Origin: Streptomyces sp. NBC_01463
GTDB lineage: Bacteria; Actinomycetota; Actinomycetes; Streptomycetales; Streptomycetaceae
Assembly: GCA_036227345.1 (NCBI GenBank)
Contig: CP109468.1
Coordinates: 7,750,001 to 7,814,000 of the forward strand
Direction of reading: 5' to 3'
Length of the DNA: 64,000 nt
Positions within the stretch are counted from its first letter, which is position 1, and every line of letters starts with the position of its first letter. Positions 51,318 to 62,374 of the stretch are shown here, piece by piece. The position numbers and the translations under genes were made by a program. The notes beneath the pieces were generated by a model. That model searched no databases. It was not told the origin of the DNA and was given only the letters and a program-made list of their open reading frames with translations.

Positions 51318-53438
51318 TCAGGGGGCGGTGCCCCAGGACAGCGCGCCGGTGACGTACACACCGATCTTCGCGGCGTCGGCGAAGGTCGTCGACGTCGAAC
51401 GGCTGTAGTCGTCGGCCTCGTTGAAGTTGGACCAGTCGCTCTTGTTCAGCCGGAGCTGCATCTCGCCCGTGGACGCGCCCGCCGCCAGGGAGCCGCTGCC
51501 GAAGCCGACCTCCAGGTAGTGGCTGGCACCGGCCGCCGAACCGGCGGTCTTCACACCGTGCGTCAGGGTCCCGCAGCCGATGACCGCGTAGTCGCACGAG
51601 GTACCGAAGGTGGAGGCCCCGGACTCGGGGGTGAACCAGTAGCGCAGCTTCACGGTGGACAGGTCCACCGCGGTGCTGCCGGTGTTGACCAGCTGCAGCG
51701 CCATCCGGATCTGGTTGTCGGTCGCGGAGGAGTCGGTGTTCTTGTACTGCACCTTGAGCGAGCCCGTTCCGGTGCCGCCGCCCGCGGACGTGGTGGCGGA
51801 CAGTGCGGCCGAGGCCGACGAGACGTTGCCGGCCGCGTCCTTCGCCTTGACCGTGTAGCTGTACGCGGTCGACGCGGTCAGCGACGAGTCGGTGTACGAG
51901 GTCGTGGTGGAGGAGCCCACCTTCACGCCGTCACGGAACACGTCGTAGCCGGTCACCCCGGTGTTGTCGGTGGACGCCGTCCAGGACAGCGAGACGCTGC
52001 CGCTGGTCTTCGCCGTCACGGTCACACCGGTCGGCGCGGTCGGCGCCTGGGTGTCGTCGCCGCCACCCGGGTTGCCACCGCCGTCGATCGGCGGGTAGGC
52101 GTTCTTCACGAGCTCCTGGAACTGCGCGGAGAACCAGTGGCCCGCGAGCGGGGAGTTGGGCAGGGCACCCGACATGCTGTTGCCGTTGCGGCCGTTACCG
52201 GTGTACGTGGGGTCGCACATCCGGTCGAAGCCCTTGCCCTCGTCGTTGTCGATGGGGGCGCTGTTGCCGTCCGACTCGCCCGGGGGCTTGGCCCAGACGT
52301 ACGCGTCGATGCCGGTCTCGGGGGCCGCGGTGGGACGTTCGCCGATGCCGGCGCCGCTCTGGTTGCACCAGTTGCCGGCGTGGATGCGCCGGTCGACCCG
52401 GCCGCCGTTGACGTAGGCGTCCACACTGGTCGTCGGGCCCGCGGAGGTCGGGCGCGCGGAGCCGCCCCAGCCGTTGCGGGCGGTGTCGATCAGCATGCCG
52501 ATGTTGGAGTTGAAGCCCTGGCTCACCAGCAGCGTGCGCAGCGCCTGGGCGAACGTCAGCTCATCGGTGTAGTAGTTCCAGTCGACCCACTTGGACTGGC
52601 GAACCGTGGTGCCGTTCACCGAGTCGGTGATCTTGAAGTTCGGCTCCTTGAGAGCCGAGTAGTTGGCCGTGTTCACGATGAAGCCGGCCACGTCGTCGAC
52701 CGTGGCGCCTTCGGACGTGGCGGCCTTCTTGAACTCCGTGGCGGCCGGGCCCATGTTGCTGTCCCAGCCCAGCCAGCCGTGGTGGGCGGCGTCGATGTAG
52801 TTGTAGACGTTCGGGATGGCGCCGAGGGTGTGCAGGGCGTAGCCGACACCCTTCTCGTAGTTGCCGTTCGCCTTCATCGTCGCGCAGGCATCGGTGGAAC
52901 CGGCGGTGCCGCCCGCGTTGGTGACGATGTTGGGCAGCGAGTCGGGCTCGATGATGGTGACGATCCGCAGGCTCGCGTAGGCCGGGTCGGCGAGGATGTC
53001 GGAGATCGGGTCGATGTACTCGTTCTTGTACCGGTCCAGCTCGGTGGGACCGAGCTCACCGTTCGACGCCAGCGCGGCGCAGTCGCGTCCCGGCAGGTCG
53101 TAGATGACGACCTGGAACAGGTTCGCACCCTGGTCCAGCGCGGTGTCCAGGTGCTCGCGCAGGCTCTTCGCGGTGGCCGAGCCCTCGATGGCCGCGATGC
53201 GGTCCATCCAGACGAAGGCCGGCGTGTCGGCGATGGCGGCGCCGCCCGGTTCGGCCGCCGCCTTGGCGGACCAGTCGGGGTTCACGTATGCCGTGGCGCC
53301 CACATAGGGGTTGTCGACCCGCGCAGCTGCCGAGGCGGTGGTGGGTAGGGCCACCGCCAGTGCCGCGCCCATGGCCAGGGCGGAGACTGCGGCCAGCCTC
53401 CGGCGCAGCCCGTGCATGATCGTGCCTCTGGTACTCAT
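51318..53438 (-). CDS. Secreted GH6 cellulase with FnIII and CBM3
   Basis: A 706-residue cellulase. Signal peptide ~1-38 (RRRLAAVSALAMGAALAVALPTTASA). The GH6 domain has both family signatures: VVIYDLPGRDCAALASNGE (Asp 119) and IVTIIEPDSLPN (Asp 166, general acid). It resembles exo-type GH6 because of its long loops (ARNGWGGSARPTSAGPTTSVDAYVNGGRVDRR). A Gly-rich linker leads to a fibronectin III domain (APTAPTGVTVTAKTSGSVSLSW) and a C-terminal CBM3 (LKVQYKNTDSSATDNQIRMALQL, ending VYVTGALSWGTAP). Last gene of the minus-strand cluster. ATG 53438 follows GGAG. It acts on crystalline cellulose outside the cell. Confidence 0.96.
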   Translation of the reverse strand: MSTRGTIMHGLRRRLAAVSALAMGAALAVALPTTASAAARVDNPYVGATAYVNPDWSAKAAAEPGGAAIADTPAFVWMDRIAAIEGSATAKSLREHLDTALDQGANLFQVVIYDLPGRDCAALASNGELGPTELDRYKNEYIDPISDILADPAYASLRIVTIIEPDSLPNIVTNAGGTAGSTDACATMKANGNYEKGVGYALHTLGAIPNVYNYIDAAHHGWLGWDSNMGPAATEFKKAATSEGATVDDVAGFIVNTANYSALKEPNFKITDSVNGTTVRQSKWVDWNYYTDELTFAQALRTLLVSQGFNSNIGMLIDTARNGWGGSARPTSAGPTTSVDAYVNGGRVDRRIHAGNWCNQSGAGIGERPTAAPETGIDAYVWAKPPGESDGNSAPIDNDEGKGFDRMCDPTYTGNGRNGNSMSGALPNSPLAGHWFSAQFQELVKNAYPPIDGGGNPGGGDDTQAPTAPTGVTVTAKTSGSVSLSWTASTDNTGVTGYDVFRDGVKVGSSTTTSYTDSSLTASTAYSYTVKAKDAAGNVSSASAALSATTSAGGGTGTGSLKVQYKNTDSSATDNQIRMALQLVNTGSTAVDLSTVKLRYWFTPESGASTFGTSCDYAVIGCGTLTHGVKTAGSAAGASHYLEVGFGSGSLAAGASTGEMQLRLNKSDWSNFNEADDYSRSTSTTFADAAKIGVYVTGALSWGTAP

Positions 53439-53649
53439 TGCGGCTCCGTGCTCCTCTCGTACGCCTGCGGAAACTCCCCGCAGACGGGTCGGTGGGGGTG
53501 GTGCTCCGGGAAGCCGTCAGCGGAGACGGCGACCCGGGTGTGGTGCGTCGGTGAGGACGGTGGTGGTTCCCCGATGGCGGGCACAGCGGGGGTGAGTGGT
53601 TGACCCGCCATCGGGAGTGCGGTGGGTGGCCCGGCCGGTCAGCGGCGGG

Positions 53650-53697
53650 TCACGGGGTGGTGCACGAGGACAGGGCGCCGTTGACGTACGCCGTCCG
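53650..53697 (-). pseudogene. Remnant of a CBM3 C-terminus
   Basis: On the minus strand the codons before a TGA at 53652-53650 read RTAYVNGALSSCTTP. This matches the last strand of CBM3 modules (compare VGAYVAGALAWGVEP of the GH48 and VYVTGALSWGTAP of the GH6 protein). It lies just past the GH48 stop, with nothing of the rest of the domain left. It is best explained as the end of a lost or recombined fourth gene. Confidence 0.6.
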
Positions 53698-53723
53698 GGC
53701 CGGGGCCGGGAACCGTCTGCCGG

Positions 53724-56525
53724 TCACGGCTCGACACCCCAGGCGAGGGCGCCGGCCACATAGGCCCCGACCTTGGACGTGTCCGCGTACGCGGTGTTGG
53801 TGGCCCGGCTGTAGTCGTCGGCCTCGTTGAAGTTGGACCAGTCGCTCTTGTTGAGCCGCAGCTGGATCTCACCGGTGGACGCTCCGGCGGCCAGGGTGCC
53901 CGCGCCCCCGGTGAACCCGATCTCCAGATAGCGGTCGGCCCCCGTCTTCGGGCTGGAGACCGCCGACACCGCGTGGGTGATGGTGGACGAGCCGAGCGCC
54001 GCGTAGTCGCAGTACGTGCCGAAGGTGCTCGGGCCGCCGTCGGAGGTGAACCAGTAGCGCACCTTCACCGTCGACAGGTCGATCGGGGCGCTGCCCGTGT
54101 TGAGGACCTGCAGCCCCAGCCTGATCTGGTTGTCGGTCGCCGAGGAGTCCGTGTTCTTGTACTGGACCTTCACCGCACCGGTGCCGGTCGAGCCGCCCGA
54201 CTTCGTGGTGGCGGTGACCGCCGCGGACAGGGCCGAGGTGTTGCCGCCGGCGTCCCGCGCCGCGACCGCGTAGCTGTACTCGGTCGCCGCCGCGAGGCCG
54301 GTGTCGGTGAACGCCCGGGTCGTCGCGTTCCCCGCCAGCACCCCGTTGCGGTAGACGTCGTAGCCGGTCACCGCGACGTTGTCGGTGGCGGCCGACCAGG
54401 AGAGCGAGACACTGCTGCTGGTCGTCGCGGTCACGGCCAGGCCGGCCGGCGCCGTCGGGGCCTCGGTGTCCCCGCCCGGCTCGCCGCCGCCCTCCACCAG
54501 CAGCTCCGCGTAGATCGCGAAGGCCAGCGCCAGCGCCGCCTGCGCCCAGAACCGGTGGTACGTGAAGGTGGGGGCCGCGCCGCCGTCCAGATAGGCCTGC
54601 ACCTTCGGCCAGTCCGGGTCGTCCTTGTACCAGCTGCGGATGTCGATGAAGGTCGACCCCGGCTCGATGGTGTCGCCGTTCGGCATGGTGCCCGACCACC
54701 CGGCCGGGATGTACACCTCGTCGTTGAACCGGTTGTAGTCCTTCCTGGTCTCCGGCACCGAGATGCCCTTGTCGGTGGCGTTCAGCGCCATCGCGTCCAG
54801 TAGCGCCTTGGCCAGCGCCGCGGCGTCCTCGTCACCCGACTTGGCGGCGTAGTAGGTGAGCGTCTTGACGTACGCGGCGCCCACGCCGACGTCGTTGGCG
54901 TAGTCCACGACCGTGACGTGCAGACCGGAGTTGCTCCCCGGGTTCGCCGCGTTCCAGGTGTCCGGCTGCCCCGTCCAGTTGAGCGTCGACGGGAAGCGGA
55001 AGCTGCCGTCGGCGCCCACCGTCGTCTCCGACGAGGCCCAGGCGACCCACTTGGACAGCACCGCCTCGGCGGACGCGTTGCCCGTCTCGTGGTAGTACGC
55101 GGCGAGGCGCTCCATGCCCCAGGCCTGGAATCCGAACCAGTTGTTGCTCGGCGGGTCGTGGTAGACCGGCTGCCAGTCGTAGGCCATGCCGTAGAAGGTG
55201 GGCGTGCCGGCCGGCGGCTCGCTGTAGCTCCCCTCCCAGCTGTTGGTGCAGCCGCCCGCGAAGGCGCCCTCGCTGGACTGCAGCCAGGTCAGGAACTCCA
55301 GCTGCCGGGTCAGGCTCTTGGACCAGTCGCCCCTGGCCGTCGCCGACTTGGGCGTCAGCGCCGGTACGTTGGACAGCGCCCAGGCCGACAGCGGGTTCTG
55401 GTAGCCCTGGTGGGAGGCGCCGTCACCGATGCGCCAGGCCCAGCCGCCGCCACTGCCCGCCGCGGCGCCGCCCCAGGCGTAGTACCAGGACAGCAGGTAG
55501 TGCTGCGAGTCCCGGCCCGTCGCGGCCGGGCAGGAGGCGGGGTCGGTGCAGTCGCCGATCCGCTTGAAGTACTTGTCGAACATGGCGTAGCGGAGGTAGT
55601 CGCCCATCTTGGCGGCCTTGGCGACCGAGGCCGCGACCTGGCTCTCCTTGCCCTGGTCCGAGGCCCAGCGGAACGCCCAGTAGGCAGCCTGCACCGCGCG
55701 GGCGTCGGCGTCCGGCGCGCTGGTGTACTTCCACTGCTTGGCATAGCTCGCGTCACCGACGAACAGGTCGAGATATCCGTTGGGGCCGCCGTACTTGAAC
55801 AGGTCGGTCGTCGGCTGCGGGACCGTCTCCCACACCGATTCCTGCGCTCCGCGCTGGTAGGTGTTGATGTACGAGGCGCCGGCGCCCGGACCGGACTCGC
55901 CGCCGGTGCCCGGCTTGTTGCCGTAGCCGTAGACGTTGTCCAGGTCCATCAGCCAGTGCATGCCGTAGACGTCCATCGTGCCGTAGGACGAGGCGAGTTC
56001 GGTGGCCAGCGGGTCGGTGCCGACCTTGACCGTGCCGTCCAGGGCGGAGGGGTAGCCGCTCGGCAGCGGGTGCTCGGGAGCATAGGTGGCGGGGGCCGAC
56101 GGGTTGTAGGAGTCGGCGGTCGACTGGTCCGCGTGCTGGGGAATGATGGTCTTCTCGGCCACCGCCCAGGCCGCGTTGAAGGGCGCCCAGTCACCGGTCA
56201 CCCTGCCGTACGCCGCCTCCAGCCACATCCAGAAGCTGACGGCCTCCGACGTCGTCTGGTGGCCGTGGTCGGGCGCCTCCACCATCAGGGTCTCGACCGA
56301 GTGGTACGGCAGACCGTCCGGGCTGAAGTAGCCGTTGGCGGACGCCTTGATCTTGCCGTACTGGGTGAGGAAGGCCTGGGTGTAAGGGTCGTCGGCCGCG
56401 GCCGCACGGGCACCGGAGCCGGCCGCCGGGGCCGCGGGCTTCGCGACGGCGGTGCCCTGCGCCAGGCCCATGGCCAGCAGGCTGCCGCCCAGGGCGCTGC
56501 TGAATGTTCTACGTGATATCGACAC
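53724..56525 (-). CDS. Secreted GH48 cellulase (cellobiohydrolase) with FnIII and CBM3
   Basis: A 933-residue GH48 enzyme. The signal is twin-arginine-like (ISRRTFSSALGGSLLAMGLAQGTAVA). The catalytic domain has HSVETLMVEAPDHGHQTTSEAVSFWMWLEA, with the proton-donor Glu 94 of the TTSEA motif, and YGMHWLMDLDNVYGYGN. Aromatic tunnel residues are frequent (WDRIGDG-type repeats, NNWFGFQAWGMERLA). A linker is followed by FnIII (APTAPAGLAVTATTSSSVSLSW) and CBM3 (VKVQYKNTDSSATDNQIRLGLQV). GH48 acts from the reducing end and is key in crystalline cellulose breakdown with GH6. GTG start follows GGAGG. It lies downstream of the GH10 gene. Confidence 0.96.
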   Translation of the reverse strand: MSISRRTFSSALGGSLLAMGLAQGTAVAKPAAPAAGSGARAAAADDPYTQAFLTQYGKIKASANGYFSPDGLPYHSVETLMVEAPDHGHQTTSEAVSFWMWLEAAYGRVTGDWAPFNAAWAVAEKTIIPQHADQSTADSYNPSAPATYAPEHPLPSGYPSALDGTVKVGTDPLATELASSYGTMDVYGMHWLMDLDNVYGYGNKPGTGGESGPGAGASYINTYQRGAQESVWETVPQPTTDLFKYGGPNGYLDLFVGDASYAKQWKYTSAPDADARAVQAAYWAFRWASDQGKESQVAASVAKAAKMGDYLRYAMFDKYFKRIGDCTDPASCPAATGRDSQHYLLSWYYAWGGAAAGSGGGWAWRIGDGASHQGYQNPLSAWALSNVPALTPKSATARGDWSKSLTRQLEFLTWLQSSEGAFAGGCTNSWEGSYSEPPAGTPTFYGMAYDWQPVYHDPPSNNWFGFQAWGMERLAAYYHETGNASAEAVLSKWVAWASSETTVGADGSFRFPSTLNWTGQPDTWNAANPGSNSGLHVTVVDYANDVGVGAAYVKTLTYYAAKSGDEDAAALAKALLDAMALNATDKGISVPETRKDYNRFNDEVYIPAGWSGTMPNGDTIEPGSTFIDIRSWYKDDPDWPKVQAYLDGGAAPTFTYHRFWAQAALALAFAIYAELLVEGGGEPGGDTEAPTAPAGLAVTATTSSSVSLSWSAATDNVAVTGYDVYRNGVLAGNATTRAFTDTGLAAATEYSYAVAARDAGGNTSALSAAVTATTKSGGSTGTGAVKVQYKNTDSSATDNQIRLGLQVLNTGSAPIDLSTVKVRYWFTSDGGPSTFGTYCDYAALGSSTITHAVSAVSSPKTGADRYLEIGFTGGAGTLAAGASTGEIQLRLNKSDWSNFNEADDYSRATNTAYADTSKVGAYVAGALAWGVEP

Positions 56526-56649
56526 AAATCCTCCATTGGCGGGTGTCGTCGGGGGAAGGAGGGGTGCGGAAGGGGACGGGGCGAGCGGAAAGTACGGAAA
56601 GCGCGGGGAGCGGAAGAGCTGAGGGGGAGCGGGCCGGTGCGGCCTGCGG

Positions 56650-58354
<1,705 letters not shown>

Positions 58355-58380
58355 GACTTAAATCACAACTCCCTTACGAG

Positions 58381-59098
58381 CGCGTTAACTCGGCCACACT
58401 CCGAACGGACGGCCGGCGCGGCGCGGCCGGCGCGCGCGACGGGGTGGGCGAACGGCTGCGCGGAGTGCCGTCGGGGCGCGGGCGGCGTCGATCCGCGCGG
58501 GTACGCTCGGTGACACCTCGGGAGCCTGTGCCGCCCACGCAATGATGTGCCGCGGATCGACGCCATCGGGGTGCCGCCCCGGCTCCGGGTGGTAAACCCA
58601 CTGCACAGCGGTCCGGGGTGAGCCGGACGGGCAGCTCATCGGTGCGGCTGTCGTCGTCGCGGAGCCGAGGGACGCCTGTGTTCTCCCATTAACGGAGAGT
58701 GACGGGCGGCCGCTGCGATCCGAGTGGGCCGAGCCGGTCTCGGCGGACCGTGAGCGAGCCGGACGTCGCCGGGCGGATGGTCCAGATGTACGGATACGGG
58801 CCTGCCCGGTCGGGGCCGGGGGAGGAGCCACCACCGCCGCCGGAGCGGTCGGCGAGTGCAGCGGCTCGGACTGCCGCCGGGACGACGGCGAGATGCCCCC
58901 TGGCGGGATGCAGGGGCCGGGACCGGACTGCGGGACGCGACGCGGGCCGCGAGCGTTCCTGAGCGACGCCCGTCACGGACTCCTCGGACGCGGCCGGCGG
59001 CACGGCGTCCGAAGAGCAGGGGCGAACGCGCGCGGCGCCGGGCACGCGCTCGGCACCGCCCGGGTGTACGCGACGGTGCCGCCCTGCTGCGCCCCGGC
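58381..59098. other. Intergenic stretch, no gene recognised
   Basis: About 720 bp between the cellulase promoter and the small membrane protein gene. Frames are open but show mixed Arg/Pro/Ala-rich shadow-like composition and no motif. A degraded gene is possible. No clear repeat or RNA gene seen. Confidence 0.45.
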
Positions 59099-59257
59099 TC
59101 AGGTCTCCCGGGTGGCCACCATCCCGATAGTGATCAGCCCCAGCACCACCCAGCCGAACCAGAGCCAGCCATTGCTCCCCAGTGCCACCGTGTACGCGGT
59201 GACTGCCACCAGGGCACCTACGGTGAGCACTCCCATGGTCTTCGTGGATCCGGACAT
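59099..59257 (-). CDS. Small membrane protein of 52 residues
   Basis: A short gene preceded by a strong AGGAAGG site seven bases before ATG 59257. The product has two hydrophobic segments (MGVLTVGALVAVTAYTVAL and WLWFGWVVLGLITIGMVA) and charged ends. It lies 115 bp downstream of the CtaG-like gene on the same strand. It may be a small partner of cytochrome oxidase assembly or an unrelated membrane peptide. The coding call rests on the ribosome site, composition and membrane pattern. Confidence 0.72.
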   Translation of the reverse strand: MSGSTKTMGVLTVGALVAVTAYTVALGSNGWLWFGWVVLGLITIGMVATRET

Positions 59258-59372
59258 GCGCGCACCTTCCTAGAGGTCCTGTCCGGGGTTCCCCGTCTGC
59301 GCCCCGACGCCCGGCACGCACGCTCTCCGCACGGCCGTGACTGCCATCGTCACCCCGAAGGCCCCTCCACCG

Positions 59373-60323
59373 CTACTGTCCGCGCGCCTGCAACGACGCG
59401 AGATAGGCGTTGTAAGCCTGGAGCTCCTGGTCGCCGTCCCGGTCCGCGGCGCGGTCCGTGCGCTTCGCCGTCCGCTGTTCCGAGCGGTACCACTGGAACA
59501 CCAGGGCCACCAGGACCAGCACCGACGGGATCTCGCTGAACGCCCACGCGATGCCTCCCGCGGCGTTCTGGTCGGACAGGGCGTCGATACCGAGGGAGGC
59601 GGGCGGGTTCTCGTACACCTTCACCATCGGCTCGCTCGCCATCATCAGCGCGATGCCGAAGAAGGCGTGGAACGGCATCCCGGCGAACAGCTCCAGCATC
59701 CGCATCAGATAGCCCGGGCGGTGCGGCCCCGGGTCGATGCCCATGATCGGCCAGAAGAAGACGAGGCCCACCGCCAGGAAGTGCACCATCATCGCGAGGT
59801 GCCCGGCCGTCGAACCCATCAGGAAGTCGAAGAGCGGCGTGAAGTACAGCGCGTACAGGCTGGCGATGAACAGCGGGATGGTGAACACCGGATGCGTGAT
59901 GATCTTCATGTACCGGCTGTGCAGCAGCATCAGCAGGAGTTCGCGGGGCCCCTTGGTGCCACGCCCGGCGACCGGCAGGGCACGCAGTGCGAGTGTCACG
60001 GGCGCGCCCAGCAGCAGCAGGATCGGCGAGAGCATGCTGATCACCATGTGCTGCACCATGTGCACGCTGAACATGACCATGCCGTAGTCGTTCAGACCGG
60101 TGCACATCACCAGGGCGATGGACAGCACGCCGACGACGAAGAAGACGGTCCGGTTGACCGGCCACGCGTCCCCGCGCCCGCGCAGCCGCAGCACCGCGTA
60201 TCCGTACAGGACCACCGCGAGGACGCAGCCGGTCAGGAAGAACGGGTCCGCGGAGAACTGGAGTCCGCGTCCCAGCGTGAACGGCGGCAGATCCATGTTC
60301 ATGCCGTGCCCGCTGTGATCCAT
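59373..60323 (-). CDS. ctaG: Cytochrome c oxidase assembly protein (CtaG family)
   Basis: A 316-residue protein with seven or so helices. The N-terminus is His/Met-rich (MDHSGHGMNMD), which may bind copper. Family motifs include FSVHMVQHMVISMLSPILLLLGAPVTLALR, HLAMMVHFLAVGLVFFWPIMGIDP and MPFHAFFGIALMMASEP. Caa3_CtaG proteins help insert copper in the oxidase. A leader hairpin (GGGGACGT-CGGG-ACGTCCCC, 60339-60358) lies just upstream of the ribosome site GGGAG. Gene symbol by family. Confidence 0.9.
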   Translation of the reverse strand: MDHSGHGMNMDLPPFTLGRGLQFSADPFFLTGCVLAVVLYGYAVLRLRGRGDAWPVNRTVFFVVGVLSIALVMCTGLNDYGMVMFSVHMVQHMVISMLSPILLLLGAPVTLALRALPVAGRGTKGPRELLLMLLHSRYMKIITHPVFTIPLFIASLYALYFTPLFDFLMGSTAGHLAMMVHFLAVGLVFFWPIMGIDPGPHRPGYLMRMLELFAGMPFHAFFGIALMMASEPMVKVYENPPASLGIDALSDQNAAGGIAWAFSEIPSVLVLVALVFQWYRSEQRTAKRTDRAADRDGDQELQAYNAYLASLQARGQ

Positions 60324-60338
60324 CTGTTCACTCCCGAT

Positions 60339-60358
60339 GGGGACGTCGGGACGTCCCC
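60339..60358 (-). other. Leader hairpin upstream of the CtaG-like gene
   Basis: GGGGACGT-CGGG-ACGTCCCC, 8-bp perfect stem 15 bases before the ATG. It may affect translation or mRNA stability. Confidence 0.5.
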
Positions 60359-60387
60359 GTTTCGTGCCGGTTGTCCCGACCAGAGTA

Positions 60388-60425
60388 GAACCGCCCCCGG
60401 CCGCAACTGCGGCCGGGGGCGGTTC
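60388..60425. terminator. Strong hairpin terminator after pfkA
   Basis: GAACCGCCCCCGGCCGC-AACT-GCGGCCGGGGGCGGTTC is a perfect 17-bp stem with a four-base loop, 17 bp past the pfkA stop. It is the most stable hairpin in the window. Confidence 0.9.
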
Positions 60426-60442
60426 TCAGACGGTGGTGTGTC

Positions 60443-61468
60443 TCAGAGCACGCACTCGGCCTCGGAGTAGCGCTCGGCGGGGACCGTCTTCAGGGTCTCC
60501 ACCGCGTCCGCGAGGGGCACCATCGTGATGTCCGTGCCGCGCAGGGCCGTCATCATCCCGAACTCACCGCGGTGCGCCGCCTCCACCGCGTGCCAGCCGA
60601 AGCGGGTCGCGAGGACGCGGTCGTACGCGGTCGGCGTGCCGCCGCGCTGCACATGGCCGAGGATCACCGGACGCGCCTCCTTGCCCAGGCGCTGCTCCAG
60701 CTCGATGGAGAGCTGCGTCGCCACACCGGCGAAGCGCTCGTGCCCGTAGATGTCCTTGACGCCCGACTGGAACTCCATGGAGCCCTCGCGCGGCTTCGCG
60801 CCCTCGGCGACCACGACGATCGCGAACTTCTTGCCGGCCGAGAAGCGCCGGCCGACCAGCTCGGTCAGCTCGTCGATGTCGAAGGGACGCTCGGGGACGA
60901 CGATGGCGTGCGCACCGGCAGCCATGCCCGAGTGCAGGGCGATCCAGCCGGTGTGGCGCCCCATGACCTCGACGATCATGACGCGCTGGTGGGACTCGGC
61001 GGTGGTCTTCAGCCGGTCGAGGGCCTCGGTGGCCACGCCCACCGCGGTGTCGAAGCCGAAGGTCACGTCGGTGGACGCGATGTCGTTGTCGATCGTCTTC
61101 GGAACGCCGACGATGGGCAGTCCCGCCTCGGACAGCAGATTGGCGGCCTTCAGCGTGCCCTCGCCGCCGATCGGGATGATCGCGTCGAGGCCGAGGTCCG
61201 CGACATGGCCCCTGGCCGTCTCGACGCCGCCGCGCAGGTGCGCGGGCTGGACCCGGGAGGAGCCGAGGATCGTACCGCCGCGGGCGAGGATGCCGCCGAC
61301 CGCGTCCAGGTCGAGCTTGCGGTAGTCGCACTCGAGGAGGCCCCGCCACCCGTCGTGGAAGCCGATGACCTCGTCGCCGTGGTCGACCACAGCGCGGTGG
61401 ACGACGGAACGGATGACGGCATTGAGGCCGGGGCAGTCGCCGCCGGAGGTGAGCACACCAATTCGCAT
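60443..61468 (-). CDS. pfkA: 6-phosphofructokinase
   Basis: A 341-residue PFK. The nucleotide loop is GVLTSGGDCPGLNAVIR; the active-site region has IPIGGEGTLKAANLL with Glu where many ATP-PFKs have Asp, as in the ATP-dependent PfkA2 group of Streptomyces. PKTIDNDIASTDVTFGFDTA holds the catalytic TIDND; MGRHTGWIALHSG and the C-terminal GHVQRGGTPTAYDRVLATRFG bind sugar phosphate. It phosphorylates fructose 6-phosphate in glycolysis. It is monocistronic, with a strong terminator. ATG 61468 was set by homology. Confidence 0.96.
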   Translation of the reverse strand: MRIGVLTSGGDCPGLNAVIRSVVHRAVVDHGDEVIGFHDGWRGLLECDYRKLDLDAVGGILARGGTILGSSRVQPAHLRGGVETARGHVADLGLDAIIPIGGEGTLKAANLLSEAGLPIVGVPKTIDNDIASTDVTFGFDTAVGVATEALDRLKTTAESHQRVMIVEVMGRHTGWIALHSGMAAGAHAIVVPERPFDIDELTELVGRRFSAGKKFAIVVVAEGAKPREGSMEFQSGVKDIYGHERFAGVATQLSIELEQRLGKEARPVILGHVQRGGTPTAYDRVLATRFGWHAVEAAHRGEFGMMTALRGTDITMVPLADAVETLKTVPAERYSEAECVL

Positions 61469-61611
61469 TGCCCGGGAAACCTTTGCAACGTGGGCCGACG
61501 ACCGGACCACGTCGTCCGGTTGGATCCCCGCCACCCTACCGGCGCAGGGTGGCGGGACCGAACCGGGCGTCCGCCTGCTGGACTCCGCTCAGCTGAGCGA
61601 AATACGCCTCA

Positions 61612-62340
61612 TCAGGCGGGCTGGGTCGCGGCGGCGATCCGCTCGGCGCGCAGCGCCTCGTACCAGCGGTCGTCCGTCGGCGGCAGCGCGTTCACATCGA
61701 GGGCCAGCTTCAGCAGCAGATCCGCGATCAGCGGGTTGCGCGCCATCACCGGACCGTGCATGTACGTACCGAAAACGGTGTCGTTGTACGCGCCCTCGGT
61801 GCCGTCGCCCGTGCCGTTGCCCCGGCCGAACTGCACCCGCGCGAACGGGCGCGCCGTCGGCCCGAGATGGGTGACGCCCTGGTGGTTCTCGAACCCCGTC
61901 AGCGGCGGAAGCCCGAGGTGCGGGTCGATGTCCGCGAGCACGTCACCGACGCACCGCGCACCCTCGCCGCGGGTCGAGACCACATCGAGGAGACCGAGAC
62001 CCTGCTCCCGCTCACCGAGGTCGTTGATGAACTCGTGGCCGAGGATCTGGTACCCGGCGCAGACCGAGAAGATGATCGCGCCGTTGGACGCGGCCCGGCT
62101 CAGACCGCCGTCGCGGCGCAGCCGCTCCGCCGCGAGCCGCTGCGGCCGGTCCTCACCGCCGCCGATCAGATAGATGTCGCCGGACGTGGGGATCGGCTGG
62201 TCGCTGCGCACGTCGACGCGCGAGACGTCGAGACCGCGCTGACGGGCCCGGCGCTCCACCACGAGGGCGTTGCCCTGATCGCCGTAGGTGCTCAGCAGGT
62301 CCGGGTAGACCCACACCAGCCGCAGGCTGTTGTTGCTCAT
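61612..62340 (-). CDS. gatD: Lipid II isoglutaminyl synthase, glutaminase subunit
   Basis: A 242-residue class I glutamine amidotransferase of the CobB/CobQ-like group. Catalytic Cys 94 in FSVCAGYQILG, His 195 in GTYMHGPVMARNP and the oxyanion region LIGGGEDRPQ are visible. It supplies ammonia to MurT, which amidates the D-Glu of lipid II. It lies 34 bp downstream of murT, on the same transcript. Confidence 0.95.
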   Translation of the reverse strand: MSNNSLRLVWVYPDLLSTYGDQGNALVVERRARQRGLDVSRVDVRSDQPIPTSGDIYLIGGGEDRPQRLAAERLRRDGGLSRAASNGAIIFSVCAGYQILGHEFINDLGEREQGLGLLDVVSTRGEGARCVGDVLADIDPHLGLPPLTGFENHQGVTHLGPTARPFARVQFGRGNGTGDGTEGAYNDTVFGTYMHGPVMARNPLIADLLLKLALDVNALPPTDDRWYEALRAERIAAATQPA

Positions 62341-62374
62341 GCTTCGTCCTCTCCGGAGGGGGCCGGGGCCGGGG

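Noticed and set aside
54918..56516. Long plus-strand frame opposite GH48
   Set aside because: Shadow of the GH48 catalytic domain; repeats in it mirror codon bias only.
58385..59098. Possible genes in the gap left of the small membrane protein
   Set aside because: Several overlapping frames on the minus strand show no family motif or start signal.
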